A stretch of DNA of 64,000 nt, taken from the NCBI GenBank assembly GCA_036262055.1, contig DATAJP010000002.1, positions 330,177-394,176 of the forward strand, written 5' to 3'. The notes below the pieces were generated by a model. It saw only the letters and a program-made list of their open reading frames with translations. It made no database searches and had not been told where the DNA came from. A program made the position numbers and the translations under genes. Shown here one piece after another: positions 8,407-16,843 of this stretch. Origin of the DNA: Ignavibacteria bacterium (lineage in GTDB: Bacteria > Bacteroidota > Ignavibacteria > Tepidaquicellales > Tepidaquicellaceae). Within the stretch, counting starts at the first letter, position 1; every line of letters starts with the position of its first letter.

Positions 8407-10623
8407 TTATAATTGAATGCCCACTCCGAAATAAACTATTCTTTTGTTATTAGAACGAACTTCAATCTTTTGCGAATAATCCTGATTGTATGTAATAAGA
8501 TATAAATTTTTTGTATCGAGTAAATTATTCAGTGCAACAAAGAATACAGCGAACTTATCGAAGAGAGACGTTAAATACTGAACGTTCAAATCAACTCTCT
8601 GATATGTGGGGAATCTTCCGCTGTTTGTTTCTGCATAAATGGGAACATATACGTCTTCAACAAAATCATAATAGCTTCCGACTACAGGGGTATATGGTTT
8701 GCCTGTAGAAATTCTGTAAGACACTCCTGCCGTCCAACGGTCTGTTATATTATAGCTTCCGACAACTGTGAGGTTATGGGTTATGTCATATGTTGCTGAA
8801 ACGAGCGCATCACTATCGAATCTTCTTCTCTTTGAATCAGAGTATGCGTAAGAAATCCATCCGGTAAATTTATTTTCAAATTTTCCTTTTAAAAATACGT
8901 CAATGCCCTTTGCAAACCCGCTCCCTGTTGATGCGTAGGTCGGCGGTTGACCGAAATATAATGGAGCATAAGTCGAAGGAAGTTTTTTATAATCCTTATA
9001 ATATCCTTCAACTCTGAAGATAATTTCATTGTCTTTATTGAACTCATATCCCAGAATATAATGCATTGCCTCCTGAGCATCGAGGTCATTATCAAAAGAA
9101 CGCTCATATTCATCTACTCTCGGATATTGATGGTAAATACCAACGGCTCCTCTCAGTGCATTATAATTATTAAATTGATAACCGACAGATAATCTGGGGT
9201 CAAAGCTTACTTTTTTTGAAAGAGTATGATAATCACTTCTAACACCTGTGATTGCAAAAAACTTTTTTGTAACTTTGAAAAGTCCTTCTGCATAACCTCC
9301 TATTCTTTTTGTATTCTCCGTAAGATTGAGGTTTATTGAAGGTGCACCCGGACGAATGTTATATCCGTTCTCAGGAAAAATTCCGTTTAAATCATTTTTG
9401 TTATACTCGATTTCAGCGCCAGCATTGAACTCGATTTTTTCAGTAACCGGATTTGTGAAATCAGCCCGCAGCTTTGCATAGTAGTCTTTGCTTTTTGAAT
9501 CAAGAAGTCCATATGCCTGATTGCGGTCAAAGTGGCTGAACGATGCGCCTATGCTTAAGCTTGATGCTGAAGTCGGTGCGAAAGATACTTTCAGATTTGT
9601 AAAATAATTATGCGATTTAGTTGTATAAAACCCATCGAATGAAGGTGAGTTGCTTAGTATTCCAAGCTGGTCGCCTGAATAACTAAAATAAAGTTTTGCA
9701 TAACCTGTTTTAGAAAATTGTTTTGCAATGGTTCCTCCGAAACCTCTCGCTTCAGGAACCTTAGAATATTCTGCTGTGATTCCGTTCAAATCAAAAAACG
9801 GCTTTAGATAAGTCTGGTCAACCTGAAAAGTTGCTCCGAGCTTTCCGTCATTTGCTGTCCAAACTCCGGCAAGACTTCCTGCACCAACACCAAGAAGCGC
9901 GAACATCCCCGTTCCTCTTGTCATTTCATATGACTTTAAATCGAGAACCGCCGAAAGCGCATTTCCGAATTTTGCAGAAAAACCGCCGCTTGTGAAGTTG
10001 ATTCCACGTAAGCTCCATGGATTAACTGTAGAATATGAAGACGTATTATAAGAATCATCGAATATAAACGGATTATATAATGTTGCCTGGTCTAAAATTG
10101 TTATTACTTCATCAGGGTCGCCACCGCGAACTGTTATGCGGCTTCCTTCATCAACTTGATTTGAACCGGGGAAAGTCGTTATTGCGCGGTAAAGGTCAGC
10201 ATCAGCCCCGGGAATACGGACAATTTCAAGAGGCGTAAGTGTAACTCGTGAATTTTCACCCGATGTGAATGAGCTTGCAGTTACAATAATCTCTTCGGTC
10301 TCGATTTCTGATTTGCCCAGCTTTATGTCTTTCACAACATTTTGTCCGGGAGCTAAATCAACTATTACAATTTTCTCTGCATAACCAACATACGTAACAA
10401 TCAAATTAAACCGTCCCGTCTTATCTGTTTCAAATTCATACAAGCCCTTTTCATCTGTTGTTGCACCGTCTATTGTTCCTTCAAGAACAACATTTGCGCC
10501 GTAAAGAGGTTTGCTTTCCTCGCCTGTAACTGTTCCTGAAATTTTTGTCTGTGAATTTGCCTGAGAAACAAAAGCAATTATTATAAATAAAAGTAATGCT
10601 AATAGTAAAAATAATCTTTTCAT
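8407..10623 (-). CDS. TonB-dependent receptor with carboxypeptidase-like N-domain
   Basis: The ATG at 10623 puts a signal peptide (MKRLFLLLALLLFIII..) at the N-terminus; the earlier ATG at 10656 lies within a repeat region and is rejected. The product is 738 residues. After the signal comes a ~90-residue CarboxypepD_reg-like beta-sandwich (KISGTVTGEESKPLYGANVV..), then a TonB plug (ITVRGGDPDEVITILDQATL, with GGFSAKFGNALSAVLD) and a beta-barrel ending in aromatic FGVGIQL. It is an outer-membrane importer energised by TonB. No SusD partner is adjacent, and the substrate is unknown. The transcript ends at the terminator 8179-8214. Confidence 0.88.
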   Translation of the reverse strand: MKRLFLLLALLLFIIIAFVSQANSQTKISGTVTGEESKPLYGANVVLEGTIDGATTDEKGLYEFETDKTGRFNLIVTYVGYAEKIVIVDLAPGQNVVKDIKLGKSEIETEEIIVTASSFTSGENSRVTLTPLEIVRIPGADADLYRAITTFPGSNQVDEGSRITVRGGDPDEVITILDQATLYNPFIFDDSYNTSSYSTVNPWSLRGINFTSGGFSAKFGNALSAVLDLKSYEMTRGTGMFALLGVGAGSLAGVWTANDGKLGATFQVDQTYLKPFFDLNGITAEYSKVPEARGFGGTIAKQFSKTGYAKLYFSYSGDQLGILSNSPSFDGFYTTKSHNYFTNLKVSFAPTSASSLSIGASFSHFDRNQAYGLLDSKSKDYYAKLRADFTNPVTEKIEFNAGAEIEYNKNDLNGIFPENGYNIRPGAPSINLNLTENTKRIGGYAEGLFKVTKKFFAITGVRSDYHTLSKKVSFDPRLSVGYQFNNYNALRGAVGIYHQYPRVDEYERSFDNDLDAQEAMHYILGYEFNKDNEIIFRVEGYYKDYKKLPSTYAPLYFGQPPTYASTGSGFAKGIDVFLKGKFENKFTGWISYAYSDSKRRRFDSDALVSATYDITHNLTVVGSYNITDRWTAGVSYRISTGKPYTPVVGSYYDFVEDVYVPIYAETNSGRFPTYQRVDLNVQYLTSLFDKFAVFFVALNNLLDTKNLYLITYNQDYSQKIEVRSNNKRIVYFGVGIQL

Positions 10624-10646
10624 ATAAAATTTTTCTTTTGTGGGTA

Positions 10647-10668
10647 CGACAGACATTCTTGTCTGTCG
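10647..10668. repeat. Dispersed hairpin repeat D
   Basis: CGACAGACA TTCT TGTCTGTCG forms a 9-bp perfect hairpin. The same core with the complementary loop recurs at 31697-31718. It sits directly upstream of the receptor gene start. Confidence 0.7.
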
Positions 10669-10671
10669 AAA

Positions 10672-10754
10672 TAAAAATTTTTAACACAAAATCACAAAAC
10701 TAAAATACTACAAAATTAAAAATTGAAAAGTTTTATGTTTTTGTGGTTTCGTGT
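10672..10754. repeat. AT-rich inverted repeat G
   Basis: AACACAAAATCACAAAAC on the left is mirrored by GTTTTTGTGGTTTCGTGTTT on the right, giving a long imperfect hairpin between the pterin dehydratase and the receptor. A related inverted repeat lies at 25300-25370. Confidence 0.5.
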
Positions 10755-10761
10755 TTACAAA

Positions 10762-11055
10762 CTACAATCCGTTATCAAAAATTTCATCTATTGCTTTTGC
10801 AATATCCAAATCCTTTTGTGTAACTCCGCCTTCTGAATGCGTCGAAAATGATAAAGCGACTTCCTGATATTTGAATGTTCCGTAGTCAGGGTGATGGTCC
10901 TGTGCCTGGCATAATGCACCGACAGCAGAGATAAATCCCATTGTCTGGGGAAAACCTTTTGTCTTAAAAGTTTTCTTTAAAGAATTTTCTACATACTGCC
11001 ATCCATACATTGCTTCGATTGCATCTGTAATTTGTTGTGAGGTCAGCTTAGCCAT
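10762..11055 (-). CDS. phhB: 4a-hydroxytetrahydrobiopterin dehydratase
   Basis: A 97-residue protein of the expected length for pterin-4a-carbinolamine dehydratase (PCD/DCoH). The active-site signature is clear: AQDHHPDYGTFKYQEVALSF followed by STHSEGGVTQKDLDIA, with the His-His and the distal His-containing strand. The enzyme dehydrates 4a-hydroxytetrahydropterin produced by aromatic amino-acid hydroxylases or, in many bacteria without such hydroxylases, supports molybdopterin or folate metabolism. No phenylalanine hydroxylase is in the window. It starts 4 bp after the stop of the winged-helix regulator, so it is in that operon. Confidence 0.9.
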   Translation of the reverse strand: MAKLTSQQITDAIEAMYGWQYVENSLKKTFKTKGFPQTMGFISAVGALCQAQDHHPDYGTFKYQEVALSFSTHSEGGVTQKDLDIAKAIDEIFDNGL

Positions 11056-11059
11056 AATC

Positions 11060-11359
11060 TTATTTCGATTTGATTAACGATTCCAGTTTGTTGATATATG
11101 CCTCAAATGCTTTTAAACCTTTTGATGTAATTTTATATTTTGAAACCGGTTTTCTGTCAATAAATAATTTCTTGACCGAAACATATCCGGCATCTTCAAG
11201 TTTTTTAAGATGTACGCTCAGGTTGCCGTCGGTTGCATTTACTTTTTCTTTCAGATAAGAAAAGTCGGCTTCCTCAACGCTTGCAAGAACAGCCATAACA
11301 GCGGTTCTTATTCTTGAGTGAATTACATCATCAATTTCGTTATAGTCAAAGTTAGCCAT
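11060..11359 (-). CDS. Winged-helix transcriptional regulator
   Basis: A 99-residue DNA-binding protein. It has the layout of the HTH_34/ArsR-like winged helix: SRIRTAVMAVLASVEEADFS, the recognition helix TDGNLSVHLKKLEDAGYVSV, and the wing KPVSKYKITSKG. There is no ligand domain or metal-binding cysteine set. Regulators of this type are commonly encoded next to a small multi-pass membrane protein, as here, where the membrane-protein gene directly abuts upstream. It probably autoregulates this three-gene operon; the signal is unknown. Confidence 0.8.
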   Translation of the reverse strand: MANFDYNEIDDVIHSRIRTAVMAVLASVEEADFSYLKEKVNATDGNLSVHLKKLEDAGYVSVKKLFIDRKPVSKYKITSKGLKAFEAYINKLESLIKSK

Positions 11360-11974
11360 TTATACAATAGAAGGTAATTCAGAATTTAAGTCCCTTTTAT
11401 ATTTTTTATATAAAATAATTCCCGGAATGGTCTGGAAAAATATAAGCATCAACGCAAAATACAAAAGCGATTCGGTGGTCGGCTTCATAAAAAATGCCCA
11501 GCCTCCAAGGAACCATGCTAGCGAAAGATATTTAAGCCAGTTAAGTCTTTGAATGGTTCCGCTTGTAAAATATCCGATTGCAAGAAGGCATGAAACAAAT
11601 CCTGAAATGTAAATTGCATTATATACTTTCGTAAAAATCCCGATAAAAACAAAAGTAAATATAATTGCTCCTATTGCAATCCATAGTGAAGAAAGAATTT
11701 CTCCGGCGAAGGTTTTTACTTTTTTCTTTTTCTCCATTTTTGCGCCGGCAATTGTTCCTATAATGGCACCGATAACCATAAGTATCATCCACATAAATCC
11801 TATATATTGTCCTGAATAATTATAAATTATCAGAAGATAATTTAAAATAAGGGCTGTCGATGTAAGAATTCCCCAAAAAATATAATAAAACCCGTTATCA
11901 ACATTAAGCTTTCTGCTGTCTTCCATTATTTTTTTGATTACGGATAATTCAGATTCTGCTTCGTAAGTTTTCAT
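11360..11974 (-). CDS. Six-helix membrane protein of a regulator operon
   Basis: A 204-residue integral membrane protein with about six hydrophobic segments (e.g. FYYIFWGILTSTALILNYLL, FMWMILMVIGAIIGTIAG, LSSLWIAIGAIIFTFVFIGI, LSLAWFLGGWAFFM, YFALMLIFFQTIPGIILY). The N-terminal ~25 residues are hydrophilic and cytosolic. I recognise no named family. The stop codon is immediately followed by the ATG of the winged-helix regulator with no gap, so the pair is translationally coupled, a recurring arrangement in which the membrane protein may modulate the regulator. That role is inference. Confidence 0.65.
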   Translation of the reverse strand: MKTYEAESELSVIKKIMEDSRKLNVDNGFYYIFWGILTSTALILNYLLIIYNYSGQYIGFMWMILMVIGAIIGTIAGAKMEKKKKVKTFAGEILSSLWIAIGAIIFTFVFIGIFTKVYNAIYISGFVSCLLAIGYFTSGTIQRLNWLKYLSLAWFLGGWAFFMKPTTESLLYFALMLIFFQTIPGIILYKKYKRDLNSELPSIV

Positions 11975-12055
11975 TGTTTTAATAAAGTGCTTTAATTTTT
12001 AAAGTGCTTTACAAAACTATATCAAAATATTTTTAATGTCAAGCATAAAATAAAA

Positions 12056-12075
12056 AAGCCCGATTTATCGGGCTT
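12056..12075 (-). terminator. Intrinsic terminator after isocitrate dehydrogenase
   Basis: AAGCCCGA TTTA TCGGGCTT is a perfect 8-bp stem with a tetraloop. On the minus strand it runs into TTTTATTTTA, so it should end the isocitrate dehydrogenase transcript. Repeats at 12094-12205 lie between the stop codon and this hairpin. Confidence 0.8.
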
Positions 12076-12093
12076 CATATTTAAATAATGGTA

Positions 12094-12120
12094 GTCATTC
12101 CCGCGCAGGCGGGAATCCCA
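12094..12120. repeat. Dispersed hairpin repeat A
   Basis: GTCATTCCCGCG then CAGGCGGGAATCCCA. This is one of four copies in the window (also 13750, 27381, 37718). The inner CCCGC/GCGGG arms pair. Confidence 0.8.
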
Positions 12121-12129
12121 GTATATTTT

Positions 12130-12205
12130 TAATTACTAATTGCTCATTGCACATTACTCATTGCTCATTGCACATTGCACATTGCACATTGCACATTGCA
12201 CATTG
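12130..12205. repeat. Tandem short repeat (CACATTG units)
   Basis: A run of TTGCTCATTGCACATT blocks collapses into about six direct 7-bp CACATTG units, ending 3 bp before the isocitrate dehydrogenase stop codon. The same words occur, as an inverted pair, at 29771-29809. Copy number at such a tract is likely to vary by slippage. Confidence 0.8.
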
Positions 12206-12208
12206 AAG

Positions 12209-13666
12209 TTACTGTCCTTGTGCCAACGAATATCCTGCTTCGCCGTCGAATGTATAAAGATTTTCAGTTTTCAAGAAATCCAGACCTTTATTTTTCATTT
12301 TTCCGAGCAGTGAAATTATTTCATCGTGAGAAATTGCTTTCCCGCTTGAAGGATTCATGAATCTGCAATTATACTGCTCAACGCAGAACGGCTTTACAAG
12401 TCCTGCCGGCCATACTTTAACACCTCTGTTGCTGATTGCAAGAAGTTTCAAGTTATCGGAGTTCATTCCGTTTAAGATATTCGCAAGCTCTTCAGGTTTG
12501 CCGGGCTCGAACTGAACAAATACGTCAACACCGACAAGCTCTTTCTTTTGAGCATTCTTCATCAAGCTGTCTTCTGATACCGTTATATCAATTGCTTCTC
12601 TTTCAAAATACTGAACAGGTCTCAAGATTTTTGGAGTTTGTCCCAGTCTTGCAATAACTTCCTGAGCAAATTCTTTTGTGCCGACTAATTTTTTGCTGAC
12701 ATCTTCTTTGAATATATCATATGTATGAACACCATCTTCGATTGTTTTAAGCCACGCATTATGAACTTTTGATGCAACATCGATTTGTTTAATATGAACA
12801 AGCATCATAACAGCGCCAAGCAATAATCCTGATGGATTGGCAAGGTTCTTTCCTGCTCTTCTTGGAGCGGAGCCGTGAATTGCCTCAAACATCGAAGCTT
12901 TATCACCAATGTTAGCCGAACCTGCAAGACCAACAGAACCTGTCATCTGAGCAGATACATCCGATAAAATATCACCGTATAAGTTTTCCATTACGATTAC
13001 ATCAAAATCTTCAGGAGTGGTTGCAAGCTTTGCAGCACCGATATCGACAATCCATGTTTCTTTTTCAATGTCAGGATATTCCTCACCGATTTTATCGAAT
13101 ACTTTATGAAATAACCCGTCGGTTATTTTCATGATGTTATCTTTAACGAAGCAGGTTACTTTCTTTCTGTAATGGCTTCTTGCATATTCAAATGCATATC
13201 TGATAATTTTTTCACAGCCGGGTTTTGTAATAAGCTTAATTGCAGCTGTTACGTTTTGCGATTGTCTGTATTCGATACCTGCATATAAATCTTCTTCGTT
13301 CTCCCTGACGATTACAACATCCATAACCGGATGCTTTGTTTTAACAAACGGAGCATAAGAAACGCACGGTCTTATGTTTGCAAAAAGTCCGAGTGTTTTT
13401 CTTGCAGTGACGTTCAAGCTTTTATATCCGCCGCCCTGTGGAGTAGTAATCGGAGCTTTCAAAAAAACTTTTGTTCTTAACAAAGATTCCCATGATGAAT
13501 CTTCTATTCCAGAGGTGTTGCCTTTGAGGTAAACTTTTTCTCCGATGTCGATAGTTTCGATATCGAGTTTTGCTCCTGCAGCTTTGATAATATCGAGTGT
13601 TGCCGTCATGATTTCAGGACCTATTCCATCCCCGTAAGCAACTGTAATTGGTGTATTTTCTGACAT
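12209..13666 (-). CDS. icd: Isocitrate dehydrogenase, long Thermus/Rickettsia type
   Basis: A 485-residue isocitrate/isopropylmalate dehydrogenase-family enzyme that oxidatively decarboxylates isocitrate to 2-oxoglutarate in the TCA cycle. Motifs: VAYGDGIGPEIM at the N-terminus, VIVRENEEDLYAGIEYRQ, VMENLYGDILSDVSAQMTGS with the metal-binding aspartates, and EAIHGSAPRRAGKNLANPSG. The paired arginines in the last motif suggest NADP rather than NAD. Residues ~340-485 form the extra C-terminal domain (VGVDVFVQFEPGKPEELANI..) seen in the ~480-500 residue subfamily and absent from E. coli Icd. It is a single-gene unit ended by the hairpin at 12056-12075. Confidence 0.93.
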   Translation of the reverse strand: MSENTPITVAYGDGIGPEIMTATLDIIKAAGAKLDIETIDIGEKVYLKGNTSGIEDSSWESLLRTKVFLKAPITTPQGGGYKSLNVTARKTLGLFANIRPCVSYAPFVKTKHPVMDVVIVRENEEDLYAGIEYRQSQNVTAAIKLITKPGCEKIIRYAFEYARSHYRKKVTCFVKDNIMKITDGLFHKVFDKIGEEYPDIEKETWIVDIGAAKLATTPEDFDVIVMENLYGDILSDVSAQMTGSVGLAGSANIGDKASMFEAIHGSAPRRAGKNLANPSGLLLGAVMMLVHIKQIDVASKVHNAWLKTIEDGVHTYDIFKEDVSKKLVGTKEFAQEVIARLGQTPKILRPVQYFEREAIDITVSEDSLMKNAQKKELVGVDVFVQFEPGKPEELANILNGMNSDNLKLLAISNRGVKVWPAGLVKPFCVEQYNCRFMNPSSGKAISHDEIISLLGKMKNKGLDFLKTENLYTFDGEAGYSLAQGQ

Positions 13667-13749
13667 TTTTATATTTAGGCGAGTTAAATTTTACAAACAA
13701 CAAATTTAACGATTTTTGATGTGAATTAAAATTGAAAAAGAGAACCAAT

Positions 13750-13777
13750 GTCATTCCCGCGAAGGCGGGAATCCCAG
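13750..13777. repeat. Dispersed hairpin repeat A
   Basis: GTCATTCCCGCG then AAGGCGGGAATCCCAG; lies in the divergent gap between isocitrate dehydrogenase and the 13853 gene. Nearly identical to the copy at 12094. Confidence 0.8.
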
Positions 13778-13852
13778 TCTTTTCATATACTGATAATATG
13801 CTATTAAATTAATATTTTCAAAGTTATTTTTTAATTAATCAATATTTAAAAA

Positions 13853-14326
13853 ATGGAAAGATCTAAAATCAGCAGTGATTTATTAGAAAAACTTCAAAAA
13901 ATAGGAATCACAGATTTAAATAATTTAAATAAAGAAAATTTATCCTTATTACTGAATGCATATATTAAACATAAATCTCTATCCTTAAAAGAACTAATAT
14001 CCATATTTGATTTTAATTATAAAGTAATATCACAAACTTTTGACCTTGTTAAAAATATTCTTGAAAATCAAAAAAACATTGATGCAAAAACTTTGGAAAT
14101 ATATAACTCATCTCTGGAAGATCTAACAGAAATGTATAAGAATAATCCAAATGATGATGAAAGAAATACAATATTAGAAATATATAAAGGTGTTTTAGAA
14201 AAAATAGAAAAACTTAACACAGAAAGCAGATGGTACAATAAAGAAATAATCCAATATGTTTTAATCTTTGCTTCTGCTATTATTGGTGGTGTAGTATATG
14301 ATAAATATTTAAATAAAGAACAATAA
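13853..14326 (+). CDS. Tail-anchored helical protein of unknown function
   Basis: A 157-residue protein. It is a long hydrophilic, largely helical N-terminus (LLEKLQKIGITDLNNLNKEN.. FDLVKNILENQ.. TILEIYKGVLEKIEKL) followed by one membrane helix near the C-terminus (IIQYVLIFASAIIGGVVY) and a short DKYLNKEQ tail. This predicts a cytoplasmic domain anchored at its C-terminus. I recognise no family. The gene is markedly more AT-rich than hutU downstream and, with the next ORF, forms an accessory-looking patch next to a repeat A copy. Confidence 0.55.
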   Translation: MERSKISSDLLEKLQKIGITDLNNLNKENLSLLLNAYIKHKSLSLKELISIFDFNYKVISQTFDLVKNILENQKNIDAKTLEIYNSSLEDLTEMYKNNPNDDERNTILEIYKGVLEKIEKLNTESRWYNKEIIQYVLIFASAIIGGVVYDKYLNKEQ

Positions 14327-14384
14327 CTAACAAAATAAAACTTTATTTGAATTTGAAAAAATTTCATTAATACAATAAAAATAT

Positions 14385-14633
14385 ATGCAAATGAATAAGC
14401 AATTGGAAATTTCAAGAATTAAAATATTAAATAGATTTATATATTTTGGATTTTTCCATTACGAAATAATGAGAAATAGAATAATTAAAATTACTAATGA
14501 AGAATTTAGAATAATACAAAATTATTCAGGTAAACAAACATTAAGCTATTTTTATCCTAGGTTGAACCCTAAAATTAATATTCAATTAGAAAACAACGTT
14601 TCTAAATTGAAAACCAATATAATTTTTATTTAA
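14385..14633 (+). CDS. Hypothetical short AT-rich ORF
   Basis: An 82-residue frame starting MQMNKQLEISRIKILNRFIY; an internal ATG (MNKQ..) is equally possible. Very rich in Ile, Asn and Lys, basic, with no signal peptide, membrane helix or recognisable motif. It ends 12 bp before hutU on the same strand. It may be a real small accessory gene or a chance frame in AT-rich DNA; composition matches its upstream neighbour and not hutU. Confidence 0.3.
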   Translation: MQMNKQLEISRIKILNRFIYFGFFHYEIMRNRIIKITNEEFRIIQNYSGKQTLSYFYPRLNPKINIQLENNVSKLKTNIIFI

Positions 14634-14645
14634 TTATACTTTTTA

Positions 14646-16295
14646 ATGTCAAGAAAAATTAAAGCACCGACCGGAACGAAAATGACCTGCAAAAACTGGC
14701 AGGCAGAAGCCGCAATGCGAATGCTTATGAACAACCTCGACCCCGATGTCGCGGAACGTCCCGAAGACCTTATCGTTTATGGCGGATACGGCAAAGCTGC
14801 TCGCAACTGGGAAAGTTATGACAAGATTATCGAGACTTTAAAAACTCTTAATGAAGATGAATCACTTCTCGTGCAGTCAGGAAAACCGGTAGCTGTTTTG
14901 AAAACTCATGCGAATGCTCCGCGTGTAATAATCTCGAACTCACAGCTTGTGCCTGCATGGGCAACATGGGATGAATTCAGACGCCTTGATGCTTTAGGGC
15001 TTACAATGTACGGGCAGATGACGGCAGGGAGCTGGATATACATCGGCACCCAGGGAATTTTGCAGGGAACATACGAAACATTTGCTGCTTGCGCGGATAA
15101 ATATTTCGGCGGCTCGCTGAAAGGAAAGTTTGTACTTACATGCGGACTCGGAGGAATGGGCGGAGCTCAGCCCCTTGCTGCAACTTTGAACGGCGCTGCG
15201 TTTCTTGGTATTGATGTTGACAAGTCTCGCATACAAAAAAGAATAGACACGGGTTACTGCGATGTGATGACAGACAATCTCGATGAAGCATTGCAAATCG
15301 TTCTCGATGCAAAAGAAAAAGGAATTGCAAAGTCAGTCGGACTAATCGGCAATGCAGGTGAACTGCTTCCTGAAATTTTAAAACGCAACATCTTTCCTGA
15401 TGTTCTTACGGACCAGACTTCTGCGCATGACATGCTTTACGGTTACGTTCCCATGGGAATGACATTTGATGAAGCATTGAAATTACGAAAAGAAAATCCC
15501 GATAAATACATCGAGCTTGCAAGAAAAACAGTTGTTACTCACTGCAGAACGATGTGGGAGTTCATGCAGAAAGGCGCAATCACTTTCGACTATGGAAACA
15601 ACCTGCGCGGTGAAGCTTATGCGAATTGCTTTAAGCAGGCGTTTGATATTCCGGGCTTCGTTCCTGAGTTTATCCGTCCGCTTTTCTGCGACGGCAAAGG
15701 ACCTTTCAGGTGGGTTGCTCTTTCGGGAGACCCTGAAGATATTTACACAACCGATGAAGCGATAATGAAAGCTTTTCCTGATGACAAGCCGCTTCATAAC
15801 TGGCTGAAAGCCGCAAAAGAGAAAGTTCATTTTCAGGGATTGCCTTCGCGAATCTGCTGGCTTGGGTATGGCGACCGCGCAAAAGCGGGAAAGATTTTTA
15901 ATGATTTGGTTCGTGATGGAAAGGTCAAAGCTCCGATTGTTATCGGTCGTGACCACCTCGACTGCGGAAGCGTTGCATCACCAAACCGCGAAACAGAAAA
16001 AATGAAAGACGGCTCGGATGCAATTGCTGACTGGCCTATTCTAAATTTTGCTTTGCATTGTGTCGGCGGTGCAAGCTGGGTATCGCTGCATCACGGCGGC
16101 GGTGTTGGAATCGGAAACTCAATTCACTCGGGAATGGTAATAGTTGCAGACGGCACAAAAGAAGCCGGATCACGATTAGAGAAATGTCTAACCTATGATC
16201 CGGCTATGGGAATCATCCGTCACGCAGACGCGGGCTATAAAGAAGCAATCAATAACGAAAAAAAATTCGGCATCAAAATGCCGATGCTGGATTAG
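14646..16295 (+). CDS. hutU: Urocanate hydratase
   Basis: A 549-residue enzyme of normal length for urocanase. It hydrates urocanate to imidazolonepropionate with tightly bound NAD, the second step of histidine degradation. Family signatures are present throughout: [31 protein letters not shown], the nucleotide-binding [54 protein letters not shown] and [18 protein letters not shown]. The histidase, imidazolonepropionase and formiminoglutamase genes are not in the window, so it is a singleton here. It is visibly GC-richer than the AT-rich ORFs on both sides. Confidence 0.97.
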   Translation: MSRKIKAPTGTKMTCKNWQAEAAMRMLMNNLDPDVAERPEDLIVYGGYGKAARNWESYDKIIETLKTLNEDESLLVQSGKPVAVLKTHANAPRVIISNSQLVPAWATWDEFRRLDALGLTMYGQMTAGSWIYIGTQGILQGTYETFAACADKYFGGSLKGKFVLTCGLGGMGGAQPLAATLNGAAFLGIDVDKSRIQKRIDTGYCDVMTDNLDEALQIVLDAKEKGIAKSVGLIGNAGELLPEILKRNIFPDVLTDQTSAHDMLYGYVPMGMTFDEALKLRKENPDKYIELARKTVVTHCRTMWEFMQKGAITFDYGNNLRGEAYANCFKQAFDIPGFVPEFIRPLFCDGKGPFRWVALSGDPEDIYTTDEAIMKAFPDDKPLHNWLKAAKEKVHFQGLPSRICWLGYGDRAKAGKIFNDLVRDGKVKAPIVIGRDHLDCGSVASPNRETEKMKDGSDAIADWPILNFALHCVGGASWVSLHHGGGVGIGNSIHSGMVIVADGTKEAGSRLEKCLTYDPAMGIIRHADAGYKEAINNEKKFGIKMPMLD

Positions 16296-16332
16296 AAATT
16301 TTGCCACCGAGTTCACAGAGAAAAAACTTTTT

Positions 16333-16360
16333 GTCACTCTGAACTTGATTCAGAGTCAAC
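16333..16360. repeat. Small intergenic hairpin repeat
   Basis: GACTCTGAA-like arms: ACTCTGAA CTTGA TTCAGAGT form a perfect 8-bp stem within GTCACTCTGAACTT/GATTCAGAGTCAAC, between hutU and the convergent 16402 gene. It resembles the repeat B family in opening (GTCA.TCTGA) but has a different core. Confidence 0.5.
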
Positions 16361-16401
16361 GAAATGCTTGAATATTTATTGCCTTAAACGCCCACTATCA
16401 A

Positions 16402-16770
16402 TTAAGCAGACAAAACATCCAATTGATTATTAGGAGCTTTATTCTCATCTTCATTTAGATTCCTCATTATTGTTCTCCATAAATCAGCGATCTTCATATC
16501 TCTAATACTATTATCATTGATATATAATCTATATCCTTCATTAGCATAATTATAATTTTTATTATTACCTGTTCGTATATTAAAATTTAATTCTTGTAAT
16601 CTATTGTTATAACAAAATCCTAAGTAAACTCTTTTTGGACAAGATTTTTTAATCATCGATAGTTCAACATTTAATTCATTCCAAGCTTCTTCCCAAGCTT
16701 CTTCCGGTGAAAGTTTCTCATTATAGAAAAGTTCAATGGCTCGTTGAGTTATGTTATAAAATATTCCCAT
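16402..16770 (-). CDS. DUF6979-like small protein
   Basis: A 122-residue soluble protein. The order of blocks - an N-terminal helix with a EEAWEEAWNEL motif, SCPKRVYLGFC, a middle GNNKNYNYANEGYRLYI and a terminal LWRTIMRNLNED.. NNQLDVLSA - matches my recollection of the DUF6979 family, where K.CPK..FLGLC and HNSQMDVV are the hallmarks. No function is known. It is AT-rich and convergent with hutU. I am only moderately sure of the family because it rests on memory of motif order. Confidence 0.5.
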   Translation of the reverse strand: MGIFYNITQRAIELFYNEKLSPEEAWEEAWNELNVELSMIKKSCPKRVYLGFCYNNRLQELNFNIRTGNNKNYNYANEGYRLYINDNSIRDMKIADLWRTIMRNLNEDENKAPNNQLDVLSA

Positions 16771-16843
16771 TTATGTATTTTTTATTTCTAAATATATTAA
16801 AAACTACATAGAATTTTAATACCTATATCGTGAAATTTATACT

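Noticed and set aside
12130-12205. CRISPR-like array
   Set aside because: The units are 7-bp direct repeats without spacers.
12175-12360. Plus-strand frame MHIAHCTLHI...
   Set aside because: Its first codons are the CACATTG tandem repeat and the rest is antisense to the isocitrate dehydrogenase gene.
15483-15956. Minus-strand 157-codon frame
   Set aside because: Antisense to hutU, whose conserved motifs cover this region; long antisense frames are expected in GC-richer genes.
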